Below the pieces are notes generated by a model. The model was not told the DNA's origin and made no database searches. It saw only the letters and a program-made list of their open reading frames with translations. The translations under genes and the position numbers were made by a program. Shown one piece after another: positions 52,976-62,605 of a stretch of 64,000 nucleotides of DNA (positions are counted from its first letter, which is position 1; every line of letters starts with the position of its first letter). Where the stretch lies: assembly GCA_022827905.1 (NCBI GenBank), contig JAJEIQ010000044.1:23169-87168 (forward strand). Reading direction: 5' to 3'. This stretch comes from Pseudomonadales bacterium (GTDB lineage Bacteria > Pseudomonadota > Gammaproteobacteria > Pseudomonadales > Azotimanducaceae).

Positions 52976-54643
52976 ATGAACATCAACGCCAGCATCGTCG
53001 ACCAGCGGGTGGAAGGCATCCTTGAGAGCCACCCGGAGTGGTTTCCCTGGTCTGACGACGGCAAGGGCAAGTCGGCCGCCTTCGTACTCCTTTGCATGTC
53101 CACTGCACTCGACCTTCCGTTGGAGGAATGCGTGGAAATGCTCACGGAGGGCGGCAACGACGCCGGCGTCGACGGCCTGTGCCTCGGTGATGTCGAGGAC
53201 GGCAACTTCGTCGTCACCCTGTTTCAGGGCAAGTACAAGATCAAGGACTTGAGCGGTGAGGCGAACTTCCCGGAAAACAGCCTGAAGGCTTCGCTGCAGA
53301 CCATCGAGGTGCTCTTCGACCCCGATCGGGACGTGGCCCTGAACCCGAAGCTCCAGCCTGGCATCGACGAAATCCGCTCCCTGATCCGCGATGGCTACAT
53401 TCCCACGGTGCGGCTGCTGCTCTGCAACAACGGTGCACAATGGGCGGACCAAGCCCACCACTGGGTTCAGCAGGCCAAAGAGCAATTTGGCGATCAGCTT
53501 GAAGTTGAGCACTTCAACCACAATGCCATTGTGCGTACGCTGCAACGAGTGCCAAGCATCGATGAGGTGCTCACGCTGAGCGGCAAGATGGTGGCCGAAG
53601 ACCTCAACTACAAGCGTGTGCTGGTGGGACGGATTTCAGTCCACGAGTTGCACCGTGTGTTCGAAAAGCACGGTGACCGCCTGCTGGATCGAAACATCCG
53701 CCGCTACCTAGGGCGGGCCAATCGAATCAATGCGGAAATCTTTCGCACCCTGACCAACCAGGACGAGTCCGACAACTTCTACTTCTACAACAACGGCATT
53801 ACGGCAATCTGCGATCATTTTGACTACAACGCCATGCAGAAGGCCGACTATCAGGTGCAACTGAAAAACCTACAAGTGATCAACGGTGGCCAGACGTGCC
53901 GAACCATCCACCAAGCGCTTAAGCAAGAACCATCCTTAGGGACCGATTCGTTCGTACTGATAAGGATTTACCAAGTCTCCAGCGAGTCCAAGGAGATCAT
54001 TCAGGAGATAACAAGGGCAACCAACAGCCAAAGCCCAGTGGACCTGCGGGACCTTCACTCCAATGACGAGATTCAGAAGACGCTGGCCATGGGGATACAG
54101 AATTTGGGGTTCACCTACAAACACCACCGGCAAGAGGGTATTGGAGGCGAAGACGTTGTTTCGAGCGCACAAGTGGCCGAAGCAGTGCTAGCCGTTTGGC
54201 GCGAGCGACCCCACCAAGCCAAATTCCGGCGACGCGAACACTTCGGCAAGCTCTACGAATTCATCTTCAACGACCTCAACCCGGCCCAGGCGCTGAGTGC
54301 GGTGTTGCTTTTCCGGGAAGCCGAACGGCGGCGTAGGAAGCGTGACGAAGACGCACCAGACTTCATTGCCTATGCGTCCCACCACTTAGCCATGTTGATG
54401 GGCCGCGAGTTCCTCGATGACCTGGGAGTAGGGCTCGAAGGCCTGTCCCATCGCCATTTCGCGACCACCAAGGTTGCATTACAAGAGAACACAGACCGTT
54501 ACTACAAGCGTGCCACCGAGCAAGTCACCAACGCCCTCCGCAATTGCTACGGTGATCGCGACATTTCTCTGCAGCAACTCGCCGGAACCTTCCGGCGAGG
54601 CGACTTGATGGAGATGCTCAACCCCCACGCCGGAGCGTCCTAG
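52976..54643 (+). CDS. AIPR-family (abortive infection phage resistance) protein
   Basis: 555 residues from ATG 52976; the open frame extends upstream to 52853 without support. The centre carries the AIPR block: RNIRRYLGRANRINAEIFRTL, then DNFYFYNNGITAICDHF, then LQVINGGQTCRTIHQAL and EIIQEITRATNSQSPVDLRDLHS. The N-terminal 150 residues (GGNDAGVDGLCLG, VVTLFQGKYK) resemble a restriction-endonuclease-like fold, seen in some AIPR proteins. The family is tied to phage resistance but its mechanism is not established. It ends eight bases before the methylase ATG, so the two are one operon. Confidence 0.85.
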   Translation: MNINASIVDQRVEGILESHPEWFPWSDDGKGKSAAFVLLCMSTALDLPLEECVEMLTEGGNDAGVDGLCLGDVEDGNFVVTLFQGKYKIKDLSGEANFPENSLKASLQTIEVLFDPDRDVALNPKLQPGIDEIRSLIRDGYIPTVRLLLCNNGAQWADQAHHWVQQAKEQFGDQLEVEHFNHNAIVRTLQRVPSIDEVLTLSGKMVAEDLNYKRVLVGRISVHELHRVFEKHGDRLLDRNIRRYLGRANRINAEIFRTLTNQDESDNFYFYNNGITAICDHFDYNAMQKADYQVQLKNLQVINGGQTCRTIHQALKQEPSLGTDSFVLIRIYQVSSESKEIIQEITRATNSQSPVDLRDLHSNDEIQKTLAMGIQNLGFTYKHHRQEGIGGEDVVSSAQVAEAVLAVWRERPHQAKFRRREHFGKLYEFIFNDLNPAQALSAVLLFREAERRRRKRDEDAPDFIAYASHHLAMLMGREFLDDLGVGLEGLSHRHFATTKVALQENTDRYYKRATEQVTNALRNCYGDRDISLQQLAGTFRRGDLMEMLNPHAGAS

Positions 54644-54651
54644 AGTCGGCC

Positions 54652-57600
54652 ATGCCCGCCACTTACGTCGGCATTCAGAACGAAAACGAGTTCTACAGCC
54701 ACCACTACCTTGCCGAGTTGTTGGCGGGCGACATTCAAGGCACGACGGCCCGCTGGCGGGAGGCCGCAACCGAAAGCGAGGGCGGGGCGCAGCCGCCGGA
54801 TCAGGCGTTGCGGGCGCTGGCTCGGCCTTACCTTCGCTTTCGCCAGCAGTTTAGCCACGAACGCCGCCATCAAGCGCGCATCAAGATGCAGCGGGACTGG
54901 TTCCGGCAACTGCTTGGAACGCTTGGCTACGAGGTGAACCCGAGGCACTATCAGCCATCGGAAGGTGAAGACGACATCCCGGTGCTATGCGTGGGCGGCG
55001 TTCAAAAGAGCACGCCGCAGCTCTTGGTTCTAGGCGCCTACGATCCGTTGGGCGACGATGAGGACCCGCTCTCGCTTTGCCCGCACAAGGACCAATTCCA
55101 AGGTGAAGCGCCGCCGCCGGAAGCGCTGCTGAAGGAGACTTGGGAACGCATCATCACGCGGCGCATCTTCGGCGGTGCCCATCCCCCGCGCTGGGTGCTG
55201 CTGCTGGCCCCCGGCCAAGTGCTGCTGATCGAGCGCGGCAAGTGGACCCACAACCGGCTGCTGCGCTTCGTGCTCGATGACATCCTTGGCCGCCGCGAAG
55301 TGCCCACGCTGCAAGCCACCGCCGCGCTGTTGCATGCCGAAACCCTAGTGCCCGACCAAGGCATGAGCCTGCACGACAACTTGGATGAAAACAGCCACAA
55401 GCACGCCTTCGCCGTCTCCAACGACCTGAAGTACGCCCTGCGCGAGTCCATCGAGTTGATCGGCAACGAAGCCATCCGCTACCTCACGGAAGTGCACAAG
55501 GAGCGCATCTACGACCGTGATGACGAGCTGGCAGAGGACCTCGGCCTAGAAGCCCTGCGTTACATGTACCGCCTGCTGTTCCTGTTCTACATCGAGGCGC
55601 GCCCGGAACTCGGTTACGCGCCGCTGAACTCCGAGGCCTATCGCAAGGGCTACAGCCTGGAGCACCTGCGCGACCTTGAACTGGTGCGCCTAACCAGCGG
55701 CGAATCCCAAAACAGCACCTACATCCACGAGAGCATCCAAACCCTGTTCGGCCTGATCCGCGACGGCTTCGATGGCGGGGACGCCAACGTGCTGGCAGGC
55801 GGCCTGCACAACACCTTCGAAATCCGCGCCCTGGACAGCGCCCTGTTCCGCGCCGGATCAACCCCGGTGCTCGACCGCGTAAAGTTCCGCAACGAGACCC
55901 TGCAGCAGGTGATCCGCCTGATGTCCCTCACCCGCCCGGCAAAGGGCCGCAGCCGCCGACGGGGGCGCATCTCCTACGCGCAACTCGGCATCAACCAGCT
56001 CGGCGCGGTCTATGAGGCGCTGCTGTCCTACCGCGGCTTCTTCGCTGAAGAAGACCTCTACGAGGTGAAGCGGGCAGGCGAAGACCCGGACGAACTGGCC
56101 AACGCCTGGTTTGTGCCCATCAGCGAACTGCACAAGTACAGCGAGGAGGAGCGGGTGTTCGTGCGCGGGGAGCAGTCCTTGCGCAAGCTGAAGGTGCATC
56201 CCAAGGGCCGCTTCATCTACCGCCTGGCCGGCCGGGACCGGCAGAAGACCGCCAGCTACTACACCCCGGAGAGCCTGACCCGCTGCGTGGTGAAGTACGC
56301 GCTGAAGGAACTGATCGACGACGGGATGCCCGCCAGCGCCATACTCGACCTAACCATCTGCGAGCCCGCCATGGGCAGCGCCGCCTTCCTGAACGAGGCG
56401 GTCAACCAACTGGCGGTGAAGTACCTGGACCGCCGCCAAGGCGAGCGCAACGAACGCATCCCCCACGAGCACTACGCCGACGAACTGCAGAAGGTGAAGC
56501 ACTACATCGCCGACCGCAACGTCTTTGGCGTGGACCTGAACCCGGTGGCAAAAGAGCTCGCCGAAGTGTCGCTGTGGCTGAACTGCATCCACAAGGACGG
56601 CCACGTGCCCTGGTTCGGCTACCAACTGGTGTGCGGCAACTCCCTGATCGGCGCCCGTCGGCAGGTGTACCCCGCCAGCCGCCTTGAGAAGCAGAAGCGG
56701 GCAGACCTCTGGTTCAACGAGGCACCCGAGCGCGTATTCCCGACTACAAGGCCAGAAGACGCGGTTTACCATTTCCTGCTGCCGGACCCCGGCATGGCGG
56801 ACTACCGCAACAAGGCCGCCAAGCAGTACGAAGCCGACAACTTCAAGCGCATCGCCACTTGGCGCAAGGCATTCTGCACACCCTTCGAAGCGGACGAAAT
56901 TGCCGAACTGCAGCGTCTATCCGCCCGCGTGGACGAACTCTGGGCGCTGCACACGGAACAATTGGCCAAGGACCGCCAGTACACCGAAGACGCGCTGCCC
57001 GTCTGGGGCCATGAGATGGCGGCAACAGACCCCACCCCCAATGAATGGAAGGACCGCATCCGCCAACAGGGCGTGTTCAGCGAAGGCACGCGCACCGTCA
57101 GCCCCTACCGCCGCCTCAAACTGGTGATGGACTACTGGTGCGCCCTGTGGTTCTGGCCCATCGGCGAAGCGGAACGGCTGCCGAGCCGGGACGATTTCTT
57201 GAGCGAGGTGAGCCTGGTGCTGACCGGCTCCGTCTTCCAGCCCGGATTGGGGCCGAACCAGACGGTGGACCTGTTCGGCGAGGAGTATGCGGAACACGCC
57301 GCCGAACTGGCCCAACGCATCACCAACGAAATCGGCATGCTGGACCTCGACAGCCTGTTCGAGCAGTTCCCGCGCCTGAAGTTCGTGGATGCGTTGGCCC
57401 AGCGGCGGCGTTTCCACCATTGGGAGCTTGTGTTTGCGGATATTTTCTATGGCAAGCGGCAAGACGGGAGCGGGCGGGGCGGATTCGACTTGGTGCTGGG
57501 AAACCCGCCGTGGATCAAGGTGGAGTGGAAGGAAGCGGGGGTGCTGGGCGACTTTGATCCGTCATTGGTGCTGCGGAATCACTCGGCGATGGAACTGACG

Positions 57601-59511
57601 CAGGGGCGGGATGAGGCGTTCGAGCGCTTTGCCGGTTTGCGGGATGCTTGGATTGAGGAGGTGGAGGATGCAGAGGCGACGCAGGGGTTTTTGAATGCAC
57701 AGCAGAACTATCCAGCCTTGGTGGGGCAGAAGACAAATCTCTACAAATGCTTCCTGCCGCAGGCTTGGATGATCGGTAACGATAAGGGCGCGGCAGGTTT
57801 TCTGCATCCGGAGGGCATCTACGATGACCCCAAAGGTGGCACGTTCCGGGGGGAGGTTTACCGACGCCTGCGGGCGCACTTTCAGTTTGCCAATGAACTA
57901 AAGCTGTTTGCCGAGATACACCATCACACAGCGTTCAGCGTGAACATCTACGGGCCTCGTTCAACTGAGCTGTCGTTCTCCCATATCGCAAATCTCTACG
58001 CCCCAGCAACCGTTGATGCCTCGTTCGACCATGCTGGCGGCTCCGAGGTACCGGGATTAAAGGACAAGGAGGGTCGATGGGCTGTAAACGGGCATCAGTC
58101 ACGCATATTGATGGTCGATGCTGATGCCCTTACCGCATTTGCGGCTCTTTACGACAGCAATGACATTCCACCCAACGAGGCAAAACTGCCTGCACTGCAC
58201 TCCCGAGAGCTGTTAGCCACAATCCGAAAGCTAGCCGCGCATCGTCACCGCTTCGCCGACTTGTCGGGGTCGGTTTTCGTCACGCAACATTGGAATGAGA
58301 CCATTTCGCAACGAGACGGGACGATTCGACGCGAGACACAGTTTCCCGAAACGCCTGCTGACCTAGTGCTGTCAGGTCCCCACTTCTGGGTTGGCAATCC
58401 GCTAAACAAGACGCCAAGAAAGAAATGTACCAAGAACAGCGATTACGACTGCTTATTACTCGACACTTTGCCCGAAAGCTATTTCCCACGAACGAACTAT
58501 GTTCCAGCTTGCAGCGACGAAGAGTACGCCAGCAGGACACCCGGTGTGCCTTGGGCCAGCGGTGGCGAAAGGAAAACTGTCTGCGAGCACTATAGGGTTG
58601 CCAATAGAAGAATGGTCAGTGCTTCTATGGAACGTACGCTGATAACTGCTGTTATTCCGAAACACGTTGCCGCTATTGACACGATAGTAACTACGGCCTT
58701 CCAAAGCGTGATGACTTGCATTGACTTTGCGTCTGTGACACTTTCAGTTGTTCTAGACTTTTTCGTTAAGAGCACCGGAGCATCAGACGTTCGACACTCC
58801 GTGCTGAGCCGGCTCCCGATAATCACCGCCGGCTGCACTCCGGCCATCCGTAACGCCCTCCGCACCCGTGCCCTTAGCCTGTCCTGCCTAACCACCCACT
58901 ACGCCGACCTCTGGGAGGAAATCTGCGACATCTCTCTCCCCGAAGACCCATCCCACCGCCACATCGACGCCTTCACCGCCGACGCTTGGACCAGCCCCGA
59001 CCCACGCCTCCCGTCCACCTTCTTCCGCGACCTCACCCCCACCTGGAACCGCAACGTCGCCCTGCGCACCGACTACGCCCGCCGCCAAGCCCTGGTCGAA
59101 ATCGACGTACTCACCGCCATCGCCCTCGGCCTCACCCTAGACGAGCTCCTCACCATCTACCGAGTCCAGTTCCCCGTCATGCGCCAATACGAAGCCGACA
59201 CCTACTACGACGCCACCGGCCGCATCGTCTTCACCGCCTCCAAGGGCCTCCCCGGTGTAGGCCTCCCCCGCAAGGCCCTCAAGAACGACACCAGCTACAC
59301 CATCGACTCCCCCGCCCACAAATCCACCAACACCGCCCTGGGCTGGGAAGACATCCGCACCCTCGAAACCGGCACCATTCGCCGCCAAATCACCGACAAC
59401 ACCCAAAGGGATGGCTCCCTCACCCGCGAAATCGAGTACATCGCTCCGTTCCGCCCAGCAAACCGGGAGCAGGACTACCGCACCGCATGGCGCAAATTTG
59501 ACGCGCCTTAG
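54652..59511 (+). CDS. Large Eco57I-like N6-adenine DNA methylase/restriction protein (DrmMI- or type IIG-like)
   Basis: 1619 residues. Motif I is ICEPAMGSAAFL around residues 569-580 and motif IV is NPPW at 951-954 (LVLGNPPWIKVEW), the order of gamma-class N6-adenine methylases. About 550 residues precede motif I and are mostly helical; residues about 1070-1400 are the likely target-recognition part; the last 210 residues form a distinct C-terminal segment. The C-E-P-A-M-G-S form of motif I recalls methylases paired with SNF2 helicases. Base composition changes sharply near 58.86 kb. The gene is complete and follows the AIPR gene by eight bases. Confidence 0.87.
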   Translation: MPATYVGIQNENEFYSHHYLAELLAGDIQGTTARWREAATESEGGAQPPDQALRALARPYLRFRQQFSHERRHQARIKMQRDWFRQLLGTLGYEVNPRHYQPSEGEDDIPVLCVGGVQKSTPQLLVLGAYDPLGDDEDPLSLCPHKDQFQGEAPPPEALLKETWERIITRRIFGGAHPPRWVLLLAPGQVLLIERGKWTHNRLLRFVLDDILGRREVPTLQATAALLHAETLVPDQGMSLHDNLDENSHKHAFAVSNDLKYALRESIELIGNEAIRYLTEVHKERIYDRDDELAEDLGLEALRYMYRLLFLFYIEARPELGYAPLNSEAYRKGYSLEHLRDLELVRLTSGESQNSTYIHESIQTLFGLIRDGFDGGDANVLAGGLHNTFEIRALDSALFRAGSTPVLDRVKFRNETLQQVIRLMSLTRPAKGRSRRRGRISYAQLGINQLGAVYEALLSYRGFFAEEDLYEVKRAGEDPDELANAWFVPISELHKYSEEERVFVRGEQSLRKLKVHPKGRFIYRLAGRDRQKTASYYTPESLTRCVVKYALKELIDDGMPASAILDLTICEPAMGSAAFLNEAVNQLAVKYLDRRQGERNERIPHEHYADELQKVKHYIADRNVFGVDLNPVAKELAEVSLWLNCIHKDGHVPWFGYQLVCGNSLIGARRQVYPASRLEKQKRADLWFNEAPERVFPTTRPEDAVYHFLLPDPGMADYRNKAAKQYEADNFKRIATWRKAFCTPFEADEIAELQRLSARVDELWALHTEQLAKDRQYTEDALPVWGHEMAATDPTPNEWKDRIRQQGVFSEGTRTVSPYRRLKLVMDYWCALWFWPIGEAERLPSRDDFLSEVSLVLTGSVFQPGLGPNQTVDLFGEEYAEHAAELAQRITNEIGMLDLDSLFEQFPRLKFVDALAQRRRFHHWELVFADIFYGKRQDGSGRGGFDLVLGNPPWIKVEWKEAGVLGDFDPSLVLRNHSAMELTQGRDEAFERFAGLRDAWIEEVEDAEATQGFLNAQQNYPALVGQKTNLYKCFLPQAWMIGNDKGAAGFLHPEGIYDDPKGGTFRGEVYRRLRAHFQFANELKLFAEIHHHTAFSVNIYGPRSTELSFSHIANLYAPATVDASFDHAGGSEVPGLKDKEGRWAVNGHQSRILMVDADALTAFAALYDSNDIPPNEAKLPALHSRELLATIRKLAAHRHRFADLSGSVFVTQHWNETISQRDGTIRRETQFPETPADLVLSGPHFWVGNPLNKTPRKKCTKNSDYDCLLLDTLPESYFPRTNYVPACSDEEYASRTPGVPWASGGERKTVCEHYRVANRRMVSASMERTLITAVIPKHVAAIDTIVTTAFQSVMTCIDFASVTLSVVLDFFVKSTGASDVRHSVLSRLPIITAGCTPAIRNALRTRALSLSCLTTHYADLWEEICDISLPEDPSHRHIDAFTADAWTSPDPRLPSTFFRDLTPTWNRNVALRTDYARRQALVEIDVLTAIALGLTLDELLTIYRVQFPVMRQYEADTYYDATGRIVFTASKGLPGVGLPRKALKNDTSYTIDSPAHKSTNTALGWEDIRTLETGTIRRQITDNTQRDGSLTREIEYIAPFRPANREQDYRTAWRKFDAP

Positions 59512-59551
59512 CTGAAGCCGTCTATCTCTCCATCCAATCGACGCTGCGAAC

Positions 59552-60559
59552 ATGAACGCGATTACAGACGAAGACATCCTCAAAGACATAATCGAGCGGC
59601 TTCGTGAAGGCGTTTTGCCCTGGCGCAGGCCGTGGTCCGACTCCAGCAACGTGGTCCTCATCGGCTCCGTGAAGTACTCGGCGTTGATGTGGCCAAGTAA
59701 TCTTCGGGCACCTCGGGTGCCTTTTGGCCTGTTAAACGGGACAAAGCTCCTAGCACACGCCTCAACACAGCGCTACCGATCGAATTTGTGGATCACGAAG
59801 AGTGTTGTGAAGGAGCTTAAGGCAGAACTGAACGAAGAGGACAATCAACCAGTGGCTATCCGGCGCTACCTGGACGAGAACTCGCGTCACTTGAGTTCAA
59901 AGGCGGCGGTTCGACACGTTTACAACGTTGATCAAGTCATCGACTGCGAGAGGAAGCTGGGATTGACGTTCCTAAAGAACCAGCCATCAATCCCCACCAC
60001 GAAGTATGAACGCTGCGAGAAGCTTCGGGACGAGTTAGTTCACTATCACAACCTACGGATTGTCTACGAGAATCGCGCCGCCTACTCGCCGAGTTGGGAT
60101 ACCGTCGTGATGCCCGATATCGACCAATTCAATGTCCCGTTTCCCGGTGACCACCAAGTTCAGGACGGGGCCGCCCACTATTGGGCCACCCTGTGGCACG
60201 AAGTCGTCCACTGGACAGGGCACCCATCCCGGCTCGACCGGCGGCAGCATCGGCAGTGGGGGGACAACATTTACGCTTTCGAGGAGTTAATTGCGGAACT
60301 CGGCGCCACCTTCCTCTGTGCGCACTTGGGCATTGAGGGAGAACTGCAGCACGAAAGCTATTTGGATTCTTGGTCCCAAGCGTTGGAGCAGGATCCGGCC
60401 CAGTCATTGTGGTCGGCAGCCGCGTATGCCGAGGCAGCCAAGAAATTTATTCTAACAGCGCCTGAACGGCGCCAAGCGTTCCCACACCGCAGTTCGCCTG
60501 ATGATTTTCTTGAAAGTTCCCAAATCGACTTGCCCACACCTGACGAATATCCAACATGA
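59552..60559 (+). CDS. ArdC-like antirestriction protein with zincin metallopeptidase domain
   Basis: 335 residues. The N-terminus (DILKDIIERLREGVLPWRRPW) matches the ArdC ssDNA-binding domain. The C-terminal half has the zincin motif HEVVH (216-220) in WHEVVHWTGHPSRLDR and a downstream glutamate in YAFEELIAELGATFLCAHLGI. ArdC proteins protect incoming plasmid DNA from restriction in known cases. It starts 40 bp after the methylase gene and overlaps the next gene (ATGA), so it seems built into the same operon as the restriction-like genes. Confidence 0.87.
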   Translation: MNAITDEDILKDIIERLREGVLPWRRPWSDSSNVVLIGSVKYSALMWPSNLRAPRVPFGLLNGTKLLAHASTQRYRSNLWITKSVVKELKAELNEEDNQPVAIRRYLDENSRHLSSKAAVRHVYNVDQVIDCERKLGLTFLKNQPSIPTTKYERCEKLRDELVHYHNLRIVYENRAAYSPSWDTVVMPDIDQFNVPFPGDHQVQDGAAHYWATLWHEVVHWTGHPSRLDRRQHRQWGDNIYAFEELIAELGATFLCAHLGIEGELQHESYLDSWSQALEQDPAQSLWSAAAYAEAAKKFILTAPERRQAFPHRSSPDDFLESSQIDLPTPDEYPT

Positions 60560-61209
60560 ACGATGCAGCGCAAGTTGAGCACGTGCTCGGTCTTCCCATC
60601 GCTCGGTACTTTCAGCTACACCGGGGGCCGGATAGGGACTCTGACAAGGGCGGCATTATCCATGTTGAGCCTGCCGACCTGCGTCAGTTAATGGACGGCG
60701 TCACGCTGGGATTGGACGACCTGGATCCACCAGCGGACGCAACCGAATTGCTCGACGGCCCCTACCTTGTGATTGACACAGAGTCCGTGTTCAACGACGA
60801 CGAAGACGCTGATCCTTGGGACGAATGCGGGGATCCCGAATCGGAAGTCGTTATGCTAGTCATTCAGAACATCTATTTGGGTCTCTGCGAAACTGCCGCC
60901 CTGCAACTCGTCTCGGACACCAACTTGAGCATCCTGCTTCCCGAGTATCGAGATGCGAATCGCGGGGTCAACGGTGGAGGCAGTGCGAGAGTCCCTGACC
61001 CCGCGTTTTCGCTGATTGAATCAAGCCCTAACTACTGTGGCCGTTGCGAAACCTGTCCGTGCGGGGTCGTGGCCTGCGGTGCCAACTTCTGCTGGAAGCA
61101 GGACGGCGAACCACTGCTTTTCCTCAAAACTGGCGGCAGCGACATCGTGGTTGCTCAGCTGTTCCCCTGGCTGCGGCGTGGCAGCAGTATGGGGTATTGT
61201 CCGCCTTAG
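60556..61209 (+). CDS. Hypothetical acidic protein with Cys-rich C-terminal motif
   Basis: 217 residues, translationally coupled to the ArdC-like gene by an ATGA overlap. The first 150 residues are acidic (FNDDEDADPWDECGDPESE). Near the end, NYCGRCETCPCGVVACGANFCW packs six cysteines into about 20 residues, suggesting a metal-binding site. No family recognised. Its position makes it a candidate accessory factor of the methylase/ArdC operon. The 128 bp after it, before the convergent ImmA gene, shows no gene. Confidence 0.7.
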   Translation: MNDAAQVEHVLGLPIARYFQLHRGPDRDSDKGGIIHVEPADLRQLMDGVTLGLDDLDPPADATELLDGPYLVIDTESVFNDDEDADPWDECGDPESEVVMLVIQNIYLGLCETAALQLVSDTNLSILLPEYRDANRGVNGGGSARVPDPAFSLIESSPNYCGRCETCPCGVVACGANFCWKQDGEPLLFLKTGGSDIVVAQLFPWLRRGSSMGYCPP

Positions 61210-61337
61210 TGAGCTGGGTTTGGCGTTGCGCAAGATTTTCACGGAGGCGGACTTGGGCCTCAGTCCGTCCTCCCAACCCCAGTTCAGCGCCACCACATTC
61301 GGGACGTCGCGAGCTGGGGAGGCACAAAGAGCCTCGA

Positions 61338-62225
61338 TTACCTGCGGAAGCGAGGCGTCCAACTCTCCTCAAGGTAGGCATCCTCATTCTCGTCTTCTTC
61401 TTGGTAGGTTTCATCTACCAAAGTTGGGCAAGTGAGGACGGTCAAGGTTTTTCCGTATTGACCCAATCCCACTATTTCCTCCATTGCTTCGGCTGAACTG
61501 TCACCGCCGAACCAGTCCGAAACATCGACCTCGGCCTCGCTGCGATCAGCAGCGGCGACCCTCCTTGGTTCCTCGTTGAAGCGCGCAGTGGCCGTGCTGG
61601 GCGGAAGCAGCGACCCCTTGCGCGGCCAGCTAATTTCGGGAAGTGACTTCATCGTGTCGGAAATGAAACAATAGCTGATGGTGTTGTTTGTGCTCATCAC
61701 GACAGCAACGGCATCGTCGGTAAGCTCGGCGTACCGAATGGCAGTAGCTGTCAACGACGTACGGCACATTCTCGCCATTGACTCAACGGCCTTGAGTCCC
61801 TGCCCGCATTTATCAAGTTCCCTGAGAAAAAGCTTGGACGGCATAAGCAACCCCGCGCTGAAGTGGTCGGCCTCAAGCTCATAGGGATCTACGGATGTGA
61901 ATCCAGCGTGCGAAGCGTGAACGCCATCATCCGGCAAGATATGGTCAATGTGTCCGTCGAGGAAAAAATGGCCGAGCTCATGCCCGACGCTGAATCGCTG
62001 AAACCCTTCACTGGGAATATGTGTTGCGTACATGATTCCGAAGGAGTCACCATGCCTCAACAACATCCCCGATACTCCTGAGTCCGTGTCGGCTTTGGGT
62101 TGGACCAAAATGCCCCGATCGGCCGCAATGGCAAACGGGTCTATGGGCAGCACCCCCTTGCCGACTTCTCGGGCGACAGTCTCGCCACGATGCTCCGCCG
62201 ACTTGAGGCGAAGTCTCTGACCCAC
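61338..62225 (-). CDS. ImmA/IrrE-family metallopeptidase
   Basis: 295 residues from a GTG at 62225, with AAGGAG inside the end of the upstream HTH gene. The zinc site is HELGH (82-86) in SVGHELGHFFLDGH, with ELEADHFSAGLLMP supplying the third ligand. Such proteins cleave a partner XRE repressor to switch on a mobile or defence element. The acidic 90-residue tail is unassigned. It follows the XRE gene by two bases, the standard repressor/anti-repressor pair. Confidence 0.92.
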   Translation of the reverse strand: MGQRLRLKSAEHRGETVAREVGKGVLPIDPFAIAADRGILVQPKADTDSGVSGMLLRHGDSFGIMYATHIPSEGFQRFSVGHELGHFFLDGHIDHILPDDGVHASHAGFTSVDPYELEADHFSAGLLMPSKLFLRELDKCGQGLKAVESMARMCRTSLTATAIRYAELTDDAVAVVMSTNNTISYCFISDTMKSLPEISWPRKGSLLPPSTATARFNEEPRRVAAADRSEAEVDVSDWFGGDSSAEAMEEIVGLGQYGKTLTVLTCPTLVDETYQEEDENEDAYLEESWTPRFRR

Positions 62226-62227
62226 AG

Positions 62228-62584
62228 TTACGCTCCTTTCTTCCTTTCTGCGTTCCGAGACGCCAGCATCTTGAGGAAATCCGCAGCGAGTTCCCGATCC
62301 CTTCCCGTGAGCCTGCTGACGTCTCGGTAGAGCGGGTCGGCAGACTGGGCTAGTGCCGGGTCGTCGGTGCGACCGAGCAAATAGTCGGTCGTGACTTCAA
62401 GCGCGGTCGCCAACCGACGGAGGTTATCGAAAGAGGGTTTGCGGGAGCCCCCCTCGAAGTGGGCTATCGAGCTTGGTGGGAGTTTGGCGCGGGCAGCCAA
62501 GTCACTCTGGCTCCACTGGCGCATGCCTCTGGCCACCTTTAGGCGGTCCTTGAACATCCCAGAAGGCGGCAGATCGGCTTTCAT
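62228..62584 (-). CDS. XRE-family repressor, partner of the ImmA peptidase
   Basis: 118 residues. LKVARGMRQWSQSDLAARAKLPPSSIAHFEGGSRKPSFDNLRRLATALEVTTDYLLGR is a full XRE helix-turn-helix. It is divergent from the CBASS cyclase gene across 104 bp holding a strong promoter and an inverted repeat, so it probably represses that operon until ImmA removes it. Confidence 0.92.
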   Translation of the reverse strand: MKADLPPSGMFKDRLKVARGMRQWSQSDLAARAKLPPSSIAHFEGGSRKPSFDNLRRLATALEVTTDYLLGRTDDPALAQSADPLYRDVSRLTGRDRELAADFLKMLASRNAERKKGA

Positions 62585-62605
62585 GTCGATTTCGGCACTT
62601 TTTTC

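Noticed and set aside
47521..59511. Complete class 1 DISARM system
   Set aside because: Only drmD-like and drmMI-like genes are visible; drmA, drmB and drmC are absent from the window, so it is called DISARM-like only.
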